Translations under genes and position numbers: made by a program
Shown: in pieces, positions 17,725-41,781 of the stretch
How positions within the stretch are numbered: the first letter of the stretch is position 1
Layout: every line of letters starts with the position of its first letter
The notes under the pieces: model-generated
Databases searched by the model: none
Told to the model about the DNA's origin: nothing
What the model saw: the letters and a program-made list of their open reading frames with translations, nothing else
NCBI GenBank assembly: GCA_002104895.1
Contig: MCFG01000021.1
Span: forward strand, 182,001 to 246,000
Direction of reading: 5' to 3'
Source: Anaeromyces robustus
Taxonomy: Eukaryota > Neocallimastigomycota > Neocallimastigomycetes > Neocallimastigales > Neocallimastigaceae
Length of the DNA stretch: 64,000 bases

Positions 17725-19672
17725 ATGGCAGAAGAAAAGTTAAATCCTATTAGTCTTGATGATTTTCATAACTATGCCTATAAACATTTACCAAAAATGA
17801 TTTACGAGTATTATGTAAATAATAATTGTTTTATTATTATATAATTTGAATTTAATATTAAATTTTTAATTAGAAATAAATAAGAATATAAAAGGTTAAT
17901 AATATTTGTTTTATTATAAATACCTTTATATTTATATTCATTCTCATAAAAATATATATATATATATTTTTTTTTCATAATAATAGGCTCATGGTGCAAA
18001 TAATAACGAAACTGTAGAACAAAATTTAAAATCATATTTAAAGTAAATTTCATCATAAAATTTTAACACATTTATATTAAATGGACAAATGAATAAAATA
18101 TAATTCATTTATATAACATTTATTTTCATTAATACTATTAATAGATACAGAATTCGTCCAAGAGTTATGAGAGATGTTTCTCAAATTGATACTAGTGTTG
18201 AAGTTTTTGGTCATGTTTTACCAATTCCAATTGGTATTGGTAAATATTATAATTAATATCTTTTTAAAAAAAATTATAAGTTACTATTACATGTATATTA
18301 AAAAAAAGAAATTATCAATTTTTATATTTCAATATATTAAAGCTCCTGTTGCAATGCAAAAAATGGCACATATATCTGGTGAAATTGGAATGGCTAAAGG
18401 TATCTATATTAAAAAATTTGTTAAATATATCTATATTTAATTATTAGATTTTGTAAAAAAATTTTTTTTAACAACTTGAAAATTTTTTAATATCATATAG
18501 GTGCAACCGAAGCTGGCACTTTAATGATTGTTAGTAGTTTTTCAACCACAAATTTAGAAGATATTGTTCGTGAAAATCCAAATGCTTTTCTTATGTTCCA
18601 ATTATATGTTCGTGAATTAGAATTAACAAAAAGTATGATTAAACATGCAGAAAAAAATGGATTTAAAGGCATTGTTCTTACAGTTGATACACCATTAGTA
18701 GGTAAACGTGTTTCAGATAAGAAAAATAATTTTCAATTACCAAAATCTCTTAAAATTGAAACTTTAGAACCAGAAGATAGTGATAGTGATAGTGATAGTG
18801 ATAGTGATGATGACTCTAAAACTGTCATAAGTAATGTATCTATGGAAACTGTTCAATCTGAAACTATACCACCACTTAAAGAAAATACTACAGATAGTTT
18901 AAGTCATGACATGAGTAAATCTCTTACATGGGAAGTTATTAAAAAACTAAAAAAAATGACAAAATTACCTATATTATTGAAAGGTATATTACATATATAA
19001 TTAATATCTAATTTTAAAATATTTATAATTGGATATAATAGTTTATTTTATATTAATATGTTTTTTTTTTATTCAAATATTTTTTTTTTTTTTTTAAAAA
19101 AAAAAAAAAGGTATTCTTACTGAAGAAGATGCTGAAATTGCTCTTGAGTTTGGTGCTGATGGCATTATTGTTTCAAATCACGGAGGTAGACAATTAGATA
19201 CTGTTTGTACTACTTTAGAAGCCCTTCCAGAAGTAATATATATATATATATATGATTATTACAGTTTTATAAAAAATGATTTTTTATTATCTATTATTAT
19301 TATTAATTTATTATAATGTTCTATTAATTATTTATCATTTATTAATTATCATTTATTTATTATCATTTATTTATTATATAATTATAGATTGCAAAAGTAG
19401 TTAATAAAAGAATACCAGTATTTCTTGATGGTGGCATTAGAAGAGGATCGGATGTATTTAAAGCAATTGCTTTAGGAGCTGATGCTGTATTTGTTGGTAG
19501 ACCAGCAATTTGGGCATTAAATGCTATGGGAGCAGAAGGTGTTAAAAAAATGATGGATATTCTAACAGAAGAATTTAGATTAACGATGGCATTGGCTGGA
19601 TGTACAAGTATTGATCAAATTACTCCAAAACATATTCAACATAAAAAAGCTTATATTAGTTCCAAGTTATAG
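17725..19672 (+). CDS. FMN-dependent 2-hydroxy-acid (glycolate/lactate) oxidase with C-terminal SKL, 7 exons
   Basis: Exons 17725-17814, 17987-18042, 18145-18239, 18343-18399, 18501-18983, 19111-19232 and 19388-19672 give 395 residues. The family's FMN-barrel motifs are all present: [13 protein letters not shown] at the start, [44 protein letters not shown] and [15 protein letters not shown]. By comparison with spinach glycolate oxidase, the catalytic set is kept: Tyr28, Tyr135, Lys260, His284 and Arg287. Such enzymes oxidise glycolate or L-lactate to the 2-oxo acid, normally passing electrons to O2. The protein ends SSKL, a textbook PTS1, so peroxisomal location is likely. One oddity is an acidic Asp-Ser repeat (residues 192-204) in the variable active-site loop, lengthening it by about 25 residues. 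An oxidase and a dehydrogenase cannot be told apart from sequence alone. Confidence 0.92.
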
Positions 19673-19973
19673 GAAAAAAAAAAAAAAGCAAAAATAAAAA
19701 TAAAATAAAATATATATATAAAAAAAAAAAAAAAATGAAATAAATCAAAAAAAGCAAAATAAGGATTGTAATATATGTATAATATTTATTTTCATTAAGC
19801 AATAATAATTTATATAATAATAGCATTTAAATTATCTATTAGAATCTAGTTTGTTTTGATACCGAAACTAGATAAATATTTTTTTTTAACAAATATTAAA
19901 ATATATATATATATCTATCAGAATAAAACAGTATTTATGTTTGTTAAAAGAATTATAAAAATATCAAGTAAAT

Positions 19974-20004
<31 letters not shown>

Positions 20005-20071
20005 ATTTATATTTTTTAATATTATTTTTATTTAAAAAAATGGGGAAATAATAAACCGATAGTGGTATACT

Positions 20072-20137
<66 letters not shown>

Positions 20138-20957
20138 GATTTTATATAGTAACTTTTTCTTTAAATATAAATAAATTAAATAAGCATATGAATAAAAAAT
20201 GTAAAAATAAAATTAAAAAATAAAATTAAAGAAAAAAAATAAAATAAAATAAAAATAAATAAAAAAAAAAAGTGAAAATAAAAAGGTAAAATAAAAATAA
20301 AAATGAAAATAAAAAAAAATAAAAATAAAAATAAAAATAAAAATAAAAAATAAAAAAATAAAAGAGTAAAAATAGAGGAAAATATTGTAACTGTATAAAA
20401 ATATATTTTATTTTATATTTTTATTATATATAAATTTTTAAATAATTGTTATATTTGTATTTAATGATAAAATTTTATCATATGATATATTTATTTAGAC
20501 TTATTATATGAGAATAATAAATACATCATTTCTTGTATGGATTTATGTTTAAATTAAAATATTTATATATATAAGGATAATATTATAAATAAAAATGAAT
20601 ATATTTTATATAAAATAAAATTAATGAAATATCAAAAATTTTATAATGTTAATGGTATTACAAATAATTAAGAGTAAAAAAAAAAAATAAAAATATAAAT
20701 AAAAAAAATTAAAAATAAAAAAATATATAAATAATTTGAAAAAAAAAAAAATTGTAAAACTAAAATAAAATTGCATAAAAAATTTATTTTAAATAAAAAA
20801 ATTATATATGTCTGCTCATTCTTTTATTTTTTTTTTTGCATTATGTTTTATGATTTATTCTTTCTGTTTTTTTATTTTTTTTTTCTTTTTTGTATTATAG
20901 TTTATATTTTATTTTTTGTATTTTTAATATTAGTTTGTTTCTGTTTTGCTTTTATTT
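19673..20957. other. intergenic, convergent 3' ends of oxidase and RSPH9
   Basis: This stretch contains only A/T-rich filler, a (TAA)n tract at about 20074-20136, and A-rich AAAAT/AAATA runs at about 20200-20370. No gene is visible. The plus-strand open frame at 20771-20968 is Phe/Tyr/Leu low-complexity and is not believable as a gene. Confidence 0.65.
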
Positions 20958-22591
20958 TTAAAGCATAATACCAAGATTGACATTTTTTATTCCATAACCA
21001 TTATACATTGATCCAAATTTACATTGTCTCATTGCTGTTCTTGGAGTATGAAAAAAGAAATAGCCTGGCCATAATAAACTTTTTAATGTTATAGTAGAAC
21101 CTCCATGTTCTACTTGAAGAGACCATGTACCATCTGGTTTATCTTTTTCAATATTATCAAATATATCAATAGATTGATCTATATCAATTCTATCTTCAAT
21201 GGTATCAAGTGATAACTTAAATCCAGATCTGAAATGGAAATAAGATGTAAGATCAATCATTTCTTTTTCGGATAATCCTAATTATTATTAATATTATATT
21301 AATTTAAAATGAAAAAAAAAATTATATATATTATTTTATGAATTATTATAATCGTTTTTAATAATAAAAAATTATTATTTTTACCTTTAAATTTGTAATT
21401 AAAATGAATCTTTTTTAATCTATCTTGATAATATGAACCTCGAGGAATAATTTCAACATCATAATTTATCATTTTTATAACACCAGAAAGTCTTTTTTCT
21501 TCATTGATGGGTTCTTTTTCTTGTGGTTGATTCTTTATAGTTATAATTAAAATATATATATATAATTAAAATTAATATTATTAATTATATATATAATAAA
21601 AATTGTCATAATTAATTAATATATTTACTTCATCATCTAACTGAGTTTGATTGTCTTTTGAAAAATAATATTAATAAAAGAAAACAAAAAGAAAAAGAAA
21701 AAGAAAAATTCAAACATTCATTTATATATATATAAATATATTAATAAGTATTTTAAAAAAATTTTTTTTTTTAATTTATTGTTTGAAATATTAAAAATTA
21801 CTTTGAACTGGATTTGGTAATTGATATTCGTAGGATGGATCACCAATAAATCTAGAATAAATTTGAGAAATGTCTTTTAATTCTTCCTCAGTTATTTCTG
21901 GAAGTTGAAGCCAAGTAATAGTATCAGTACTTTTTTATAATATATATAATAATATTAATAAAAATAATTAAATATATTAAATATATAGAAGATAAATATA
22001 AAGATAAATAAAAAAAAAGATTTAATATAATAATTTATAGTATTTTCTTTATTGTATGTATTTTTCTATAATCAATATTCTTGATATCAAAATTAATATG
22101 TTTATTCGTTATTTAAAATATTTTTTTTATCTATGAATGTTTATATTAATTATATAAACAATCATGGATAAATTTAAATTTAATTATTAAGTAAGATAAA
22201 AAAAAATCTTTTTTTTTTGTTTTTCTCATTGTCCGAAAACAACAGATGTTATTCATAATTAAATATTATAATATATTATAATATTATAACATTATAACTT
22301 CTATACTTTTTTTTTTTTTCGTTTGTATATGCATTATATAAAAAAAAAAAGAAAAATAATTTATAAAAAAAATTACCTATAGAAATATTTTCTATCAAAT
22401 ATATCATCATTCCAGCATTGAGCAATAAAATAATCTTTTTGAACACCTAATATACGACCCCATAATGAAACATTTTCATATTTTTCTGCATCTTTTAAAA
22501 TACGTATTGAAGAATTTAAACCAGCACGATCTTCATAATTTATAGTAAAACCTCCAAGATTTAAATAATTAATATCATCCATTAAAAACAT
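20958..22591 (-). CDS. RSPH9: radial spoke head protein 9 (RSPH9), 5 exons
   Basis: Exons 22591-22377, 21929-21802, 21654-21629, 21532-21385 and 21277-20958 give 278 residues; human RSPH9 has 276. Matching landmarks run the whole length: VSLWGRILGVQKDYFIAQ, GDPSYEYQLP, VEIIPRGSYY, a long STSYFHF-type segment (LTSYFHFRSGF), DQSIDIFDNIEKDKPDGTWS, LKSLLWPGYFFFHTPRT and the C-terminal NLGIML. RSPH9 is part of the head of the axonemal radial spoke, which links the central pair to dynein control. Its presence says the organism makes a motile 9+2 flagellum at some life stage. A 28-bp perfect palindrome lies about 330 bp upstream of the start. Confidence 0.94.
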
Positions 22592-23368
22592 TTTGAAAAT
22601 ATAATACCTTTTTTTAGTTTAATTTCTTAAAGTTAGTAAGAATAAATTCTTTGAATAAATAACTCCAAATATTATGTATTAAATTTTATTGAAATGTAGA
22701 AATTTATTGTTTTATTGTTTATTTTAATATTTCTCTGAACTGATAATTAATATTATTTTAAAAAAAAAATATTTGAATGTTATATATATTAGGAATAGTA
22801 ATATAATTTTTATTTTTTATTGAAAATATCTATTTTATCTATTTTTTTTTATGTATATACATTAAAACAAATTTCTTTTGTATAACGTTTAATAAATAAA
22901 ATAAAATAAAAAAGTATAGTATAGTTTATAAACTATACTATATAAACTATAAATTTTAAATAATATATTAATAAACTAAAAAATAAATAAAATAAATGTA
23001 TTACAAATTACAATTTTAATATTAAACATAATTTTTTTCTTTTATTTTTAATTATTTTTGTAATATATCTTTTTTTCTTGACTATTATTTTTATAAATAA
23101 AATATTTTTTTTTAAGTTCTGAGTTTTAATCCACAAAAAATACAAAAATACAAAAAAAAATTTTTTAAAAAAAAATTATTTTCATCTTATTGTTTTAATA
23201 AAAAATTTTATTTAAAATTTATTAAATAATATAAAAATTGTTAAATTTTAATAGTAATTATTAATAATAGTTTTATTAAATTATTTTTATTATATATAAA
23301 TTTTTTTATTTAAATAATATAATAATAATATTATATATTTTTATAATTAATAATATATAAAAAAGCCA
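22592..23368. other. intergenic between RSPH9 start and TLDc gene end
   Basis: This is upstream DNA of RSPH9 and downstream DNA of the TLDc gene. It is A/T-rich filler apart from a perfect palindrome at 22915-22942. No other feature is visible. Confidence 0.65.
22915..22942. repeat. 28-bp perfect palindrome upstream of RSPH9
   Basis: The half-site TATAGTATAGTTTA is followed directly by its exact reverse complement, with no spacer. It could form a cruciform or bind a dimeric protein. At this base composition short palindromes are common, but 14-bp perfect arms containing G and C are less so. Confidence 0.85.
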
Positions 23369-24266
23369 TTAATCATAGTCAAAAGTCCATAATTCCAATT
23401 CAGATATATAGAAGTCACCAAAGGCAGATAAACATTTATTTTTGAATAATCTATTATAATATGAATGACCACTTCTCAAATCTATTTAGATATTAATAAT
23501 AAATGTATATATTAGATTTAGTATAAATCAATATAAAATTCTATTTTTATATTATTATTTTTCAATTATTTCAATTAATATATACCTTTATCAAGGTATA
23601 AAGCATATTGGCCATCAGTACTATTAATTATATATTGATGATACAAAAAAAAAAAAAAAAAAAAAAAGGATATAATTAATTTACAAACAATATTCATTAT
23701 TTTGTATAACTCATTTTTAACAATATTAAATTATAATATTATTAATATCAATCTTACCTTCCACCAACTGATAAGAATTCACTATTACTTATTATTAAAT
23801 CATTAGTATCCTCTATTGGTCTGAAAACTTCTAGAGCCGAATTTTGATACTTCCATAAGAAACTATTCATAAAAAAATAAATTTCCAAATACATTTAATT
23901 ATTAAAACTTTATTTATTTATATTTTTTTTTAATTCTTTTTCATTTTATTTCATTTATTTTTTTTTTTTTTATTATTTTTCATTTTATTTCATTTATTTT
24001 TTTTTTTTTTTTATTATTTTTCATTTTATTTCATTTATTTATTTAAGCATATATATATATATATTTATTTTTGATTAAATTTATATAAAATATTATAATT
24101 ATTATATACCATTCTTTTGAACCATAAGGATTATTATCATCATGTAACTGCTCATGAATATATGCACCAAAAATCTTAAATATTAATATTATATTAATTA
24201 TTAATAAATATTTAGTTAGTATGAAATTATATATATTATAATTTATATTCTATAAAACTTATCAAA

Positions 24267-24358
<92 letters not shown>

Positions 24359-25974
24359 TAAATATATATAGTATATAAGGTATATTTCAACACATACATA
24401 GTTATTATCATCTTGAATGATAATAAGGCATGGTCCATGATATTTTTCAGAATGTATTAATTTTCTTAAATTACTTTCCTTACCTAAACTTTCATGATTT
24501 CCTTTTGATGTAACAGAATTAAGTGAAAATTGCATTGTCCATTGACATCTAGTTTGTAAATATTGAGGAAGTTCTTTTCTTATTTTAAGTGCAAGATCAC
24601 TTATAATAATAGGATTAGCACTACGATTCTTATAAATAAGTTCTAAAGTTTTAGTTTCCACGACCGGTAGTTTTTGATTTATTTTTGCGATATGTTTTGT
24701 ATAAGAAGTTATGTGTTTAGGGAACTTAGGAACCATTTTAATCATATAATCATGAATATTTAGAGCTTGTGTTACATCAACACTATATAATTCCATTATT
24801 GAATTTACTGATAATATTTGAATATTACCATCTTTATCAGTTTTAGTGAAAAGTTTTTCATAATCTATTTCATCTCTTTGATTCATCCAAGATTGAAAAG
24901 ATTTAGAAATAGAAGAAATCCATGAATTATTTGATGAAAGTTTTTTTTCTTTATTATCAAATTCAACGGATTCTAAAGATTCTAAAGAAAGATTTTTTGG
25001 AAGTTCATCATAACTTTCATTTCCATCATATTTTAAATTAGTTTTTTCGAAAACAACATTAAGTGTATTATTTGATTCCATTGTTTTAAATTTTTCAGTA
25101 TATTTATTATATCCCAAGGATTCATCTGCATTAGGAATATTATTATTGTATTCTTTTTGATTACTTTTTTTAGTAGAATTATGTGATGTGTTTATATTTC
25201 CATTTAAAAATGATTTTAAAAAAGATGAATCATCCTCTCTTACTATTGGGGTTTTTATTTCAATTGAAGTAAAATAATTATTACTAAGTATAGAAACATC
25301 ATTTAACGGTTTAATAATATTTTCGGTTGAATATGATGAAGAACCATAAATATGAATAATATTATGATCTAAACTACTTCTTCTATTAAATTTTTCTAAT
25401 TCTTTAAAATTGTAAGGCTTATCATTATTAGAGATAACTGGTGCTGAAAATGGGTAATTAGTAGCATTCTTTTTACCCAAATTACTTGTATTAATTTTTT
25501 CAATAGGAACAGAAGAAGATAAAGTTACTTTTTTACTTTTATTTTCAGATTCATCATTATTCTCATTCATTTCATTATCTTGATTATCATCATCTAATGG
25601 AATATCATCTAAAACTACATATTCTTTTAAATTTTTATTTGATATATGATATTATACAATATAAATATTTTTCATATATATATATATATTATTTTTATAT
25701 ACATCATTTTTTAAAATCGTAAAATCGTTGTTTTTAATACAATATTAATGATTATTGTAATTATAGTATAATAGAATATATAATAATAAATAATGTAATT
25801 TATATGAATTGAAAAATTTATAAAAATATATATTATAAAAATAATGAAATAATAATAATATAATAAAATAATAAAAATAATAAAAAAATAGAATATGAAT
25901 TAATTTTGATTTATAACATATAATTAGTATTTAATAATATATTAATAATATAAAATTATAATATATAAAATTAG

Positions 25975-26007
<33 letters not shown>

Positions 26008-26447
26008 TATTATAATATTTATATTAATTTTTTCTTCTATTTATACACATGATAATTATTATAATGAAAAAAATTATTACCATTTCTAATTTTTTCTTCA
26101 ATTTCTTCATTAGCTTTTTTTTCTTCTTCCCTTTTTAATTTTCTCATTTCTTTTTGTTTCTTTATTTCTTCTCTTTCTTCTTTGGTACCTGCAAATTCAT
26201 CTAAAATACCATATTGGCAATCATCTGTTAATAATTTGGAAAGTTCAATGAAACTTTGACTTCTTGATTCTATTTCTGGTTCTTTAAATACTTTTAATTC
26301 ATTTAGTTTTGATTCATTACCTTGTTGTTTTTTAGCATTCTTTGAAAGTTTAACTTCTTTTAATGATTCTTGTGAATATGAAAAATCTAACCATGAAAAT
26401 TTTGGTGGTTTAACAAAAAAATTATTGGAATTCTCAATATTTGCCAT
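23369..26447 (-). CDS. TLDc-domain protein (OXR1/NCOA7-like), 6 exons
   Basis: Exons 26447-26081, 25623-24398, 24174-24110, 23862-23758, 23620-23586 and 23481-23369 give 636 residues. The C-terminal third (from about residue 455) is a TLDc domain: RCQWTMQFSLNSVTSKG, then GPCLIIIQDDNNYIFGAYIH, FRPIEDTNDLIISN, EFLSVGGTDGQYALYLDKDL and the closing AFGDFYISELELWTF. TLDc proteins in other eukaryotes are linked to oxidative-stress resistance, and several bind the V-ATPase. The N-terminal part is low-complexity Ser/Asn/Lys, with a charged KKQKEMRKLKREEEKK helix near residues 95-115. No LysM or other recognised domain is visible. The first intron is the longest in the model (457 bp). Phase allows the join, but exon 1 could belong to a separate short gene. 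Confidence 0.85.
23941..24048. repeat. three-copy 39-41 bp minisatellite in a TLDc-gene intron
   Basis: The unit TCATTTTATTTCATTTATTT plus a T-run and TATTATTTT begins at 23941, 23980 and 24021. It lies in the intron between 24110 and 23862. Copies differ mainly in T-run length. Confidence 0.85.
24268..24358. repeat. (AAT)n tract in a TLDc-gene intron
   Basis: This tract is intronic between 24398 and 24174. Read through on the minus strand it would add a long tyrosine run to the protein. The GTATGTG donor at 24397 removes it. Confidence 0.88.
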
Positions 26448-37419
<10,972 letters not shown>

Positions 37420-38523
37420 AAAAAAGAAAATATTAAAAATATATATATATTTTTTTTAATTTAAAAGTATTATTTTTTTAAACTTTTTTTTTATATTTTA
37501 AACTTTAACATATAAAAAAGAAATTATCTGTATTAATATAAAATAAACGTATATATATAAATATTTATATAGTGTTTTAAATATTTTCCTTTTTTCAATT
37601 AAATTATTTAAATATTTTTTTTATGTATTTACTTTTTTATTTTCAATATGTATTTTAAACATATATAAACATTTTAAACATTTAAATTTCATTTTTAATA
37701 TTATAAATAAAGCACATATAATTAAATAACGTTTTAATAATTTAATCTCACAATTTTATAATAAATAATAATTAATAATGATTTTTGATTAATATTATTT
37801 ATATATCATTTGATTTATTTGGTTTGTAGAGTTTTATATATGAATTATATATAATATATTTATATATAAATGGATAATTTTTTTTTTTATAAAATTTTAG
37901 GTATTTATGATAATTTTCTTTCTTTTTAATTGATAAATAAAGAAAATAATGATATTTATTTATTTCAAATATTATTAAGTGAACAAAAATTAAAAACTTT
38001 TTTTCCATTAAATGGAAAGAAAATAATTGTAATAAATCAATATTTTTATAATTTTTTTTTCTTTTTTTAATTATGTTTTACCTTTTTCTATTTTTTTTCT
38101 TTACTTTGGTTTGATATTATTATTTGTTTTATTAATTTAATCCAAAAATGCAAGAATATTTTCCTTTTATCCTTATTTCCATTTTAAAAATAATTTATTT
38201 TTATTTTATTTTAATTATTTATTGAATTATTTTTAATCAATTTATGTTTAATTAATTTATTAAAATTAAATATAAATTAAAATATAATCTAAATATATAA
38301 CTACTATATATTACAATATATTATAATATGTTATGATTTTGTATTTATATTAATATTTTTATTTTAATCCTTTTTTATATCAATAATTATATAAAAAAAA
38401 TACTATTAAATAAGTAAATAGAAAAATATACTTTAATTTTTGCTTTTTTTTTAAATAATTAAATATAAATATTATATTTTATATTTTATATTTAAAATAA
38501 TTTAAGTAAAAAAAAAAGAAAAG

Positions 38524-38554
<31 letters not shown>

Positions 38555-38849
38555 AACGATAATAATAGTAATTAAAAAAAAAAAACTTATATTATAGAAT
38601 AAATAATAGTATTTAATTATAATAAAGTAATAATTATATATTATTAAATTGATTTATTTTTTAAATAATTAAAAAATAAAAATCTTTTATATTTTTTTAA
38701 ATTCCATTTTAATGAAATCTATTAATTATATATAGATATAAAAATACGTAAAAGTATTAAATAGAATCGAATTAAAAGAAATATAAATAAATAAACTATA
38801 GGAATAATACATTCATATATAAATTAAAAGATATAATAAAATAATAAAA
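37420..38849. other. intergenic, SMC1 end to FOP-like gene start
   Basis: Both flanking genes run rightward. The stretch is A/T-rich filler with a 28-nt T-run near 38524-38550. The minus-strand open frame at 37799-38008 is Tyr/Lys/Phe low-complexity and is not credible as a gene. Confidence 0.65.
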
Positions 38850-39100
38850 ATGCAACTTGATAATAGTGTAAAACCAGATGATGATAATTCAATGTCTGAA
38901 TTAAAACAGATTTTATCTGAAGCTTTAATGAAAAAGGGAATTTTTGGAAAAATTCAGGTAAATTTTCAAAATTCCAAAAAATTTAATTAAATATAATTAA
39001 TTTTAAGTTTAAATTACATAATTAATAAACATTTTTTAATTATATTTTATTATATTATAATAATTTACTATATAATAACAATAAAATGATATTTAACAAT

Positions 39101-39147
<47 letters not shown>

Positions 39148-41180
39148 TAATAACAATAACAACAATAATAACAATAACACAACAACAACAACAATAATAA
39201 ATATATAATGTAAATAGGCAGAACTTAGAGCTTCAATTTTTTCAATTTTTAAAGAAAAAGAATTAAAGCTTTCTTTTATGAGTCAAATACAAAGAGTAAA
39301 TGATATAAAATCAACTTTAGAAGGAAAATTAATGTTTAATTTAATTCTAGATGTATTTGACATTCTTGGATTGACTTTTTCAAAATCTGTTCTTTTATCT
39401 GAGGCTTCACTGGTATTTTTTTATATTATTTTTCATATTTTAATAATTTGACATATGAAATTTAATTATAATAAATATTTTAAATAAAATTAACAATAAA
39501 TAATTTTTTTAATTTGTTTATTCAAATTTATTGTACATATTGTATTTATATATTATTATAACTATCCACAAATTAAATGTGATTTATAACTTTATAAATA
39601 AATAATAATATTTAAATATCATATAAATAAAAAATCTTCAAAATAAATTTCAACATCAAAATATTAATATTATTAATTTTAATAGTTAGATATTGCTCTT
39701 CCACAAAATGCTTTAAGAAATCAATTAAATTTAGAAGGTGAAGGTGAAAAAAACACACCAGTATTATTACAATTATTAAAAACTTTAAGTGTTCAAGATA
39801 TTAATTTAGAAGAATATATAATGAACGAAGTAAATATATTTACAATATTTTTTCTTTATATTATAATAAATAATATTTATATATATTAAATGTTATATAT
39901 ATTAATATAAATTTAATTTATATTATTTTTTTTTTTTTTCAAGAAACATTCAAAAGTTGATTCATTTGAAGCATTTAAACAAAAACTTTTAGATAATTCT
40001 AACAATGGTAATAATTAAATTATATTAAAAATTTATATTTTGAAATTTACAATTATATTTATTTGTATTATTGAATATTATAATTTTTATAAATATATAA
40101 TAATAATAATAATAATAATAAATCAGAAAATGCTTCATCATCAAATAATAGTGAAAGAATTCCGATTATAATGACTAGTGAGATGAAAACTAATAAAAGT
40201 AATTAAAATTATTAATTTTATAATTTGAAAATGAAAAAATTTTAATTTTATGTATTTAATCACTGATATTATAATTTTCATATTCATTTTTTAATTAAAT
40301 CTTTTTTTTTTAATAATTAAATAATAATTGTTAATTAATTTTCCCAAACCATTAATTAGCTATTGATGATTTCAAAAATAGAAATAATGATATTTTAAAG
40401 AAATTAGATTCTATTATTAATATTGATAAAACAAGCAATTCTTCTAGCGATGAATATTTAGAAAATAACGATGATAAAATAGAAGATGAAGAAAAACAAA
40501 AAATAAATGATTATGAACAAGGATATGATAATGAGGAAGATGATGAATTTATTGAAGAAGTCAGTTTATTGGATATACAAAATAATAGTCTAATTAGTGA
40601 TGATGAAATTTTAAAAGAAAGTAAAATTATAGAAGAAGCCGAAGCAGCTGCAAAATCATCATTAAATAATAGTAGTAATACTAATAAAAATAATGAAGAA
40701 AATAATGAACCAATATCAACAACTATGACTGAAACTTTATTTGATAATGAAAATAAATATAAAGCGGAAGAAGATTCAGAAATTGAATTTATAACCGAAG
40801 TTTCTAAAGAAGGTGAAGGTGAAGGTGAAATTAATGATGAATCTGAATCATTAGACCCTACTGAATTAGATAGTGAATTATTACAATCTCAAACACAACC
40901 ACAAATTCAAATTGAAGAAGAAAAAGAAGAATTAAGCAGTAGTAGTCATAGTCAGCAAACATTAATGAATCAATTACCAAGTGAATATGATAATCCATCT
41001 GAAATACGTAAATTGGCGGCAAAATCCTTAATTGATGATATTAAACATCAACTTGAAAATGAGGATAAAAAAGATAAAGAGGATAAAGAAGATAATGAAG
41101 TAAATGAAAAAAAATTAGATGAAGATTCAAAACAAATAAGTATTGATGATATTAACATAAATTCAAAAAATATTCGTTAA
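38850..41180 (+). CDS. FOP/CEP43 (FGFR1OP)-like centriolar protein, 6 exons
   Basis: Exons 38850-38957, 39218-39412, 39686-39829, 39944-40007, 40127-40198 and 40360-41180 give 467 residues. The first 150 residues resemble the dimerisation region of FOP-family proteins: LKQILSEALMKKGIFGKIQAE, then AELRASIFSIFKE, then a LisH-type helix pair NLILDVFDILGLTFSKSVLL at about 78-97, then PVLLQLLKTL. FOP-family proteins (CEP43, CEP20) sit at centrioles and basal bodies and help build cilia. The remaining 300 residues are acidic and low-complexity (Glu/Asp/Ser/Asn, with an EGEGEGE stretch) and end in a Lys/Glu-rich segment. The domain is short and divergent, so CEP20-type and other LisH proteins remain alternatives. 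With RSPH9 it supports a flagellated life stage. Confidence 0.75.
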
Positions 41181-41691
41181 AAAAAAAAAAAAACTATTTT
41201 TAAAATAAATATATAATCAGAAATAATTATCGTCTAAATCATCCATATCTAAATCATAATATTAATTATAAACATAAAACATAATCATTATCACATTAAT
41301 CAAAAAATAAATTAATAAAAATATATATATATATTAAGATCAAAATAAGAATAAAAATGAAAATTAAATAAATAAATAAATAAATAAAAAAGGAAAGATT
41401 AAATCCAATGAAATAAATCAATTTTAAGTTAGTAAATGTATAATTAAATTTTAATTTATATATATATATACATATATACAAATACATATGCAAAATTATC
41501 AACATGTTCAAATATAAAAAACTCATATTCATTTAATTATCTTCAGAATTTAACACTATTCAGAATTTAACACTATTAAATATTTTTTTACCATAAATTA
41601 TTTTTTCTTTGTTTGTAATACATAAATCAATGAAAAAGAAACAACATAATCTATTTAATTTAATATGAATATATAATTTAATATATATATA

Positions 41692-41700
<9 letters not shown>

Positions 41701-41756
<56 letters not shown>

Positions 41757-41781
41757 AAAGAAAAAAAAAAAAAAAAAAAAA
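41701..41781. repeat. poly(A)-rich block, about 80 nt
   Basis: This is a run of 54 A followed by GAAAAG and a further A-run. It lies about 520 bp downstream of the FOP-like gene's stop. A retroposed poly(A) tail was considered, but no body or target-site duplication is visible. Confidence 0.85.

Noticed and set aside
24236-24397. Poly-Tyr tail on the TLDc protein
   Set aside because: A GTATGTG donor at 24397 and a matching downstream exon that completes the TLDc fold show that this is intron.
41701-41781. Poly(A) block as the tail of a retroposed element
   Set aside because: No element body, reverse-transcriptase frame or target-site duplication is visible, and long A-runs are common here.
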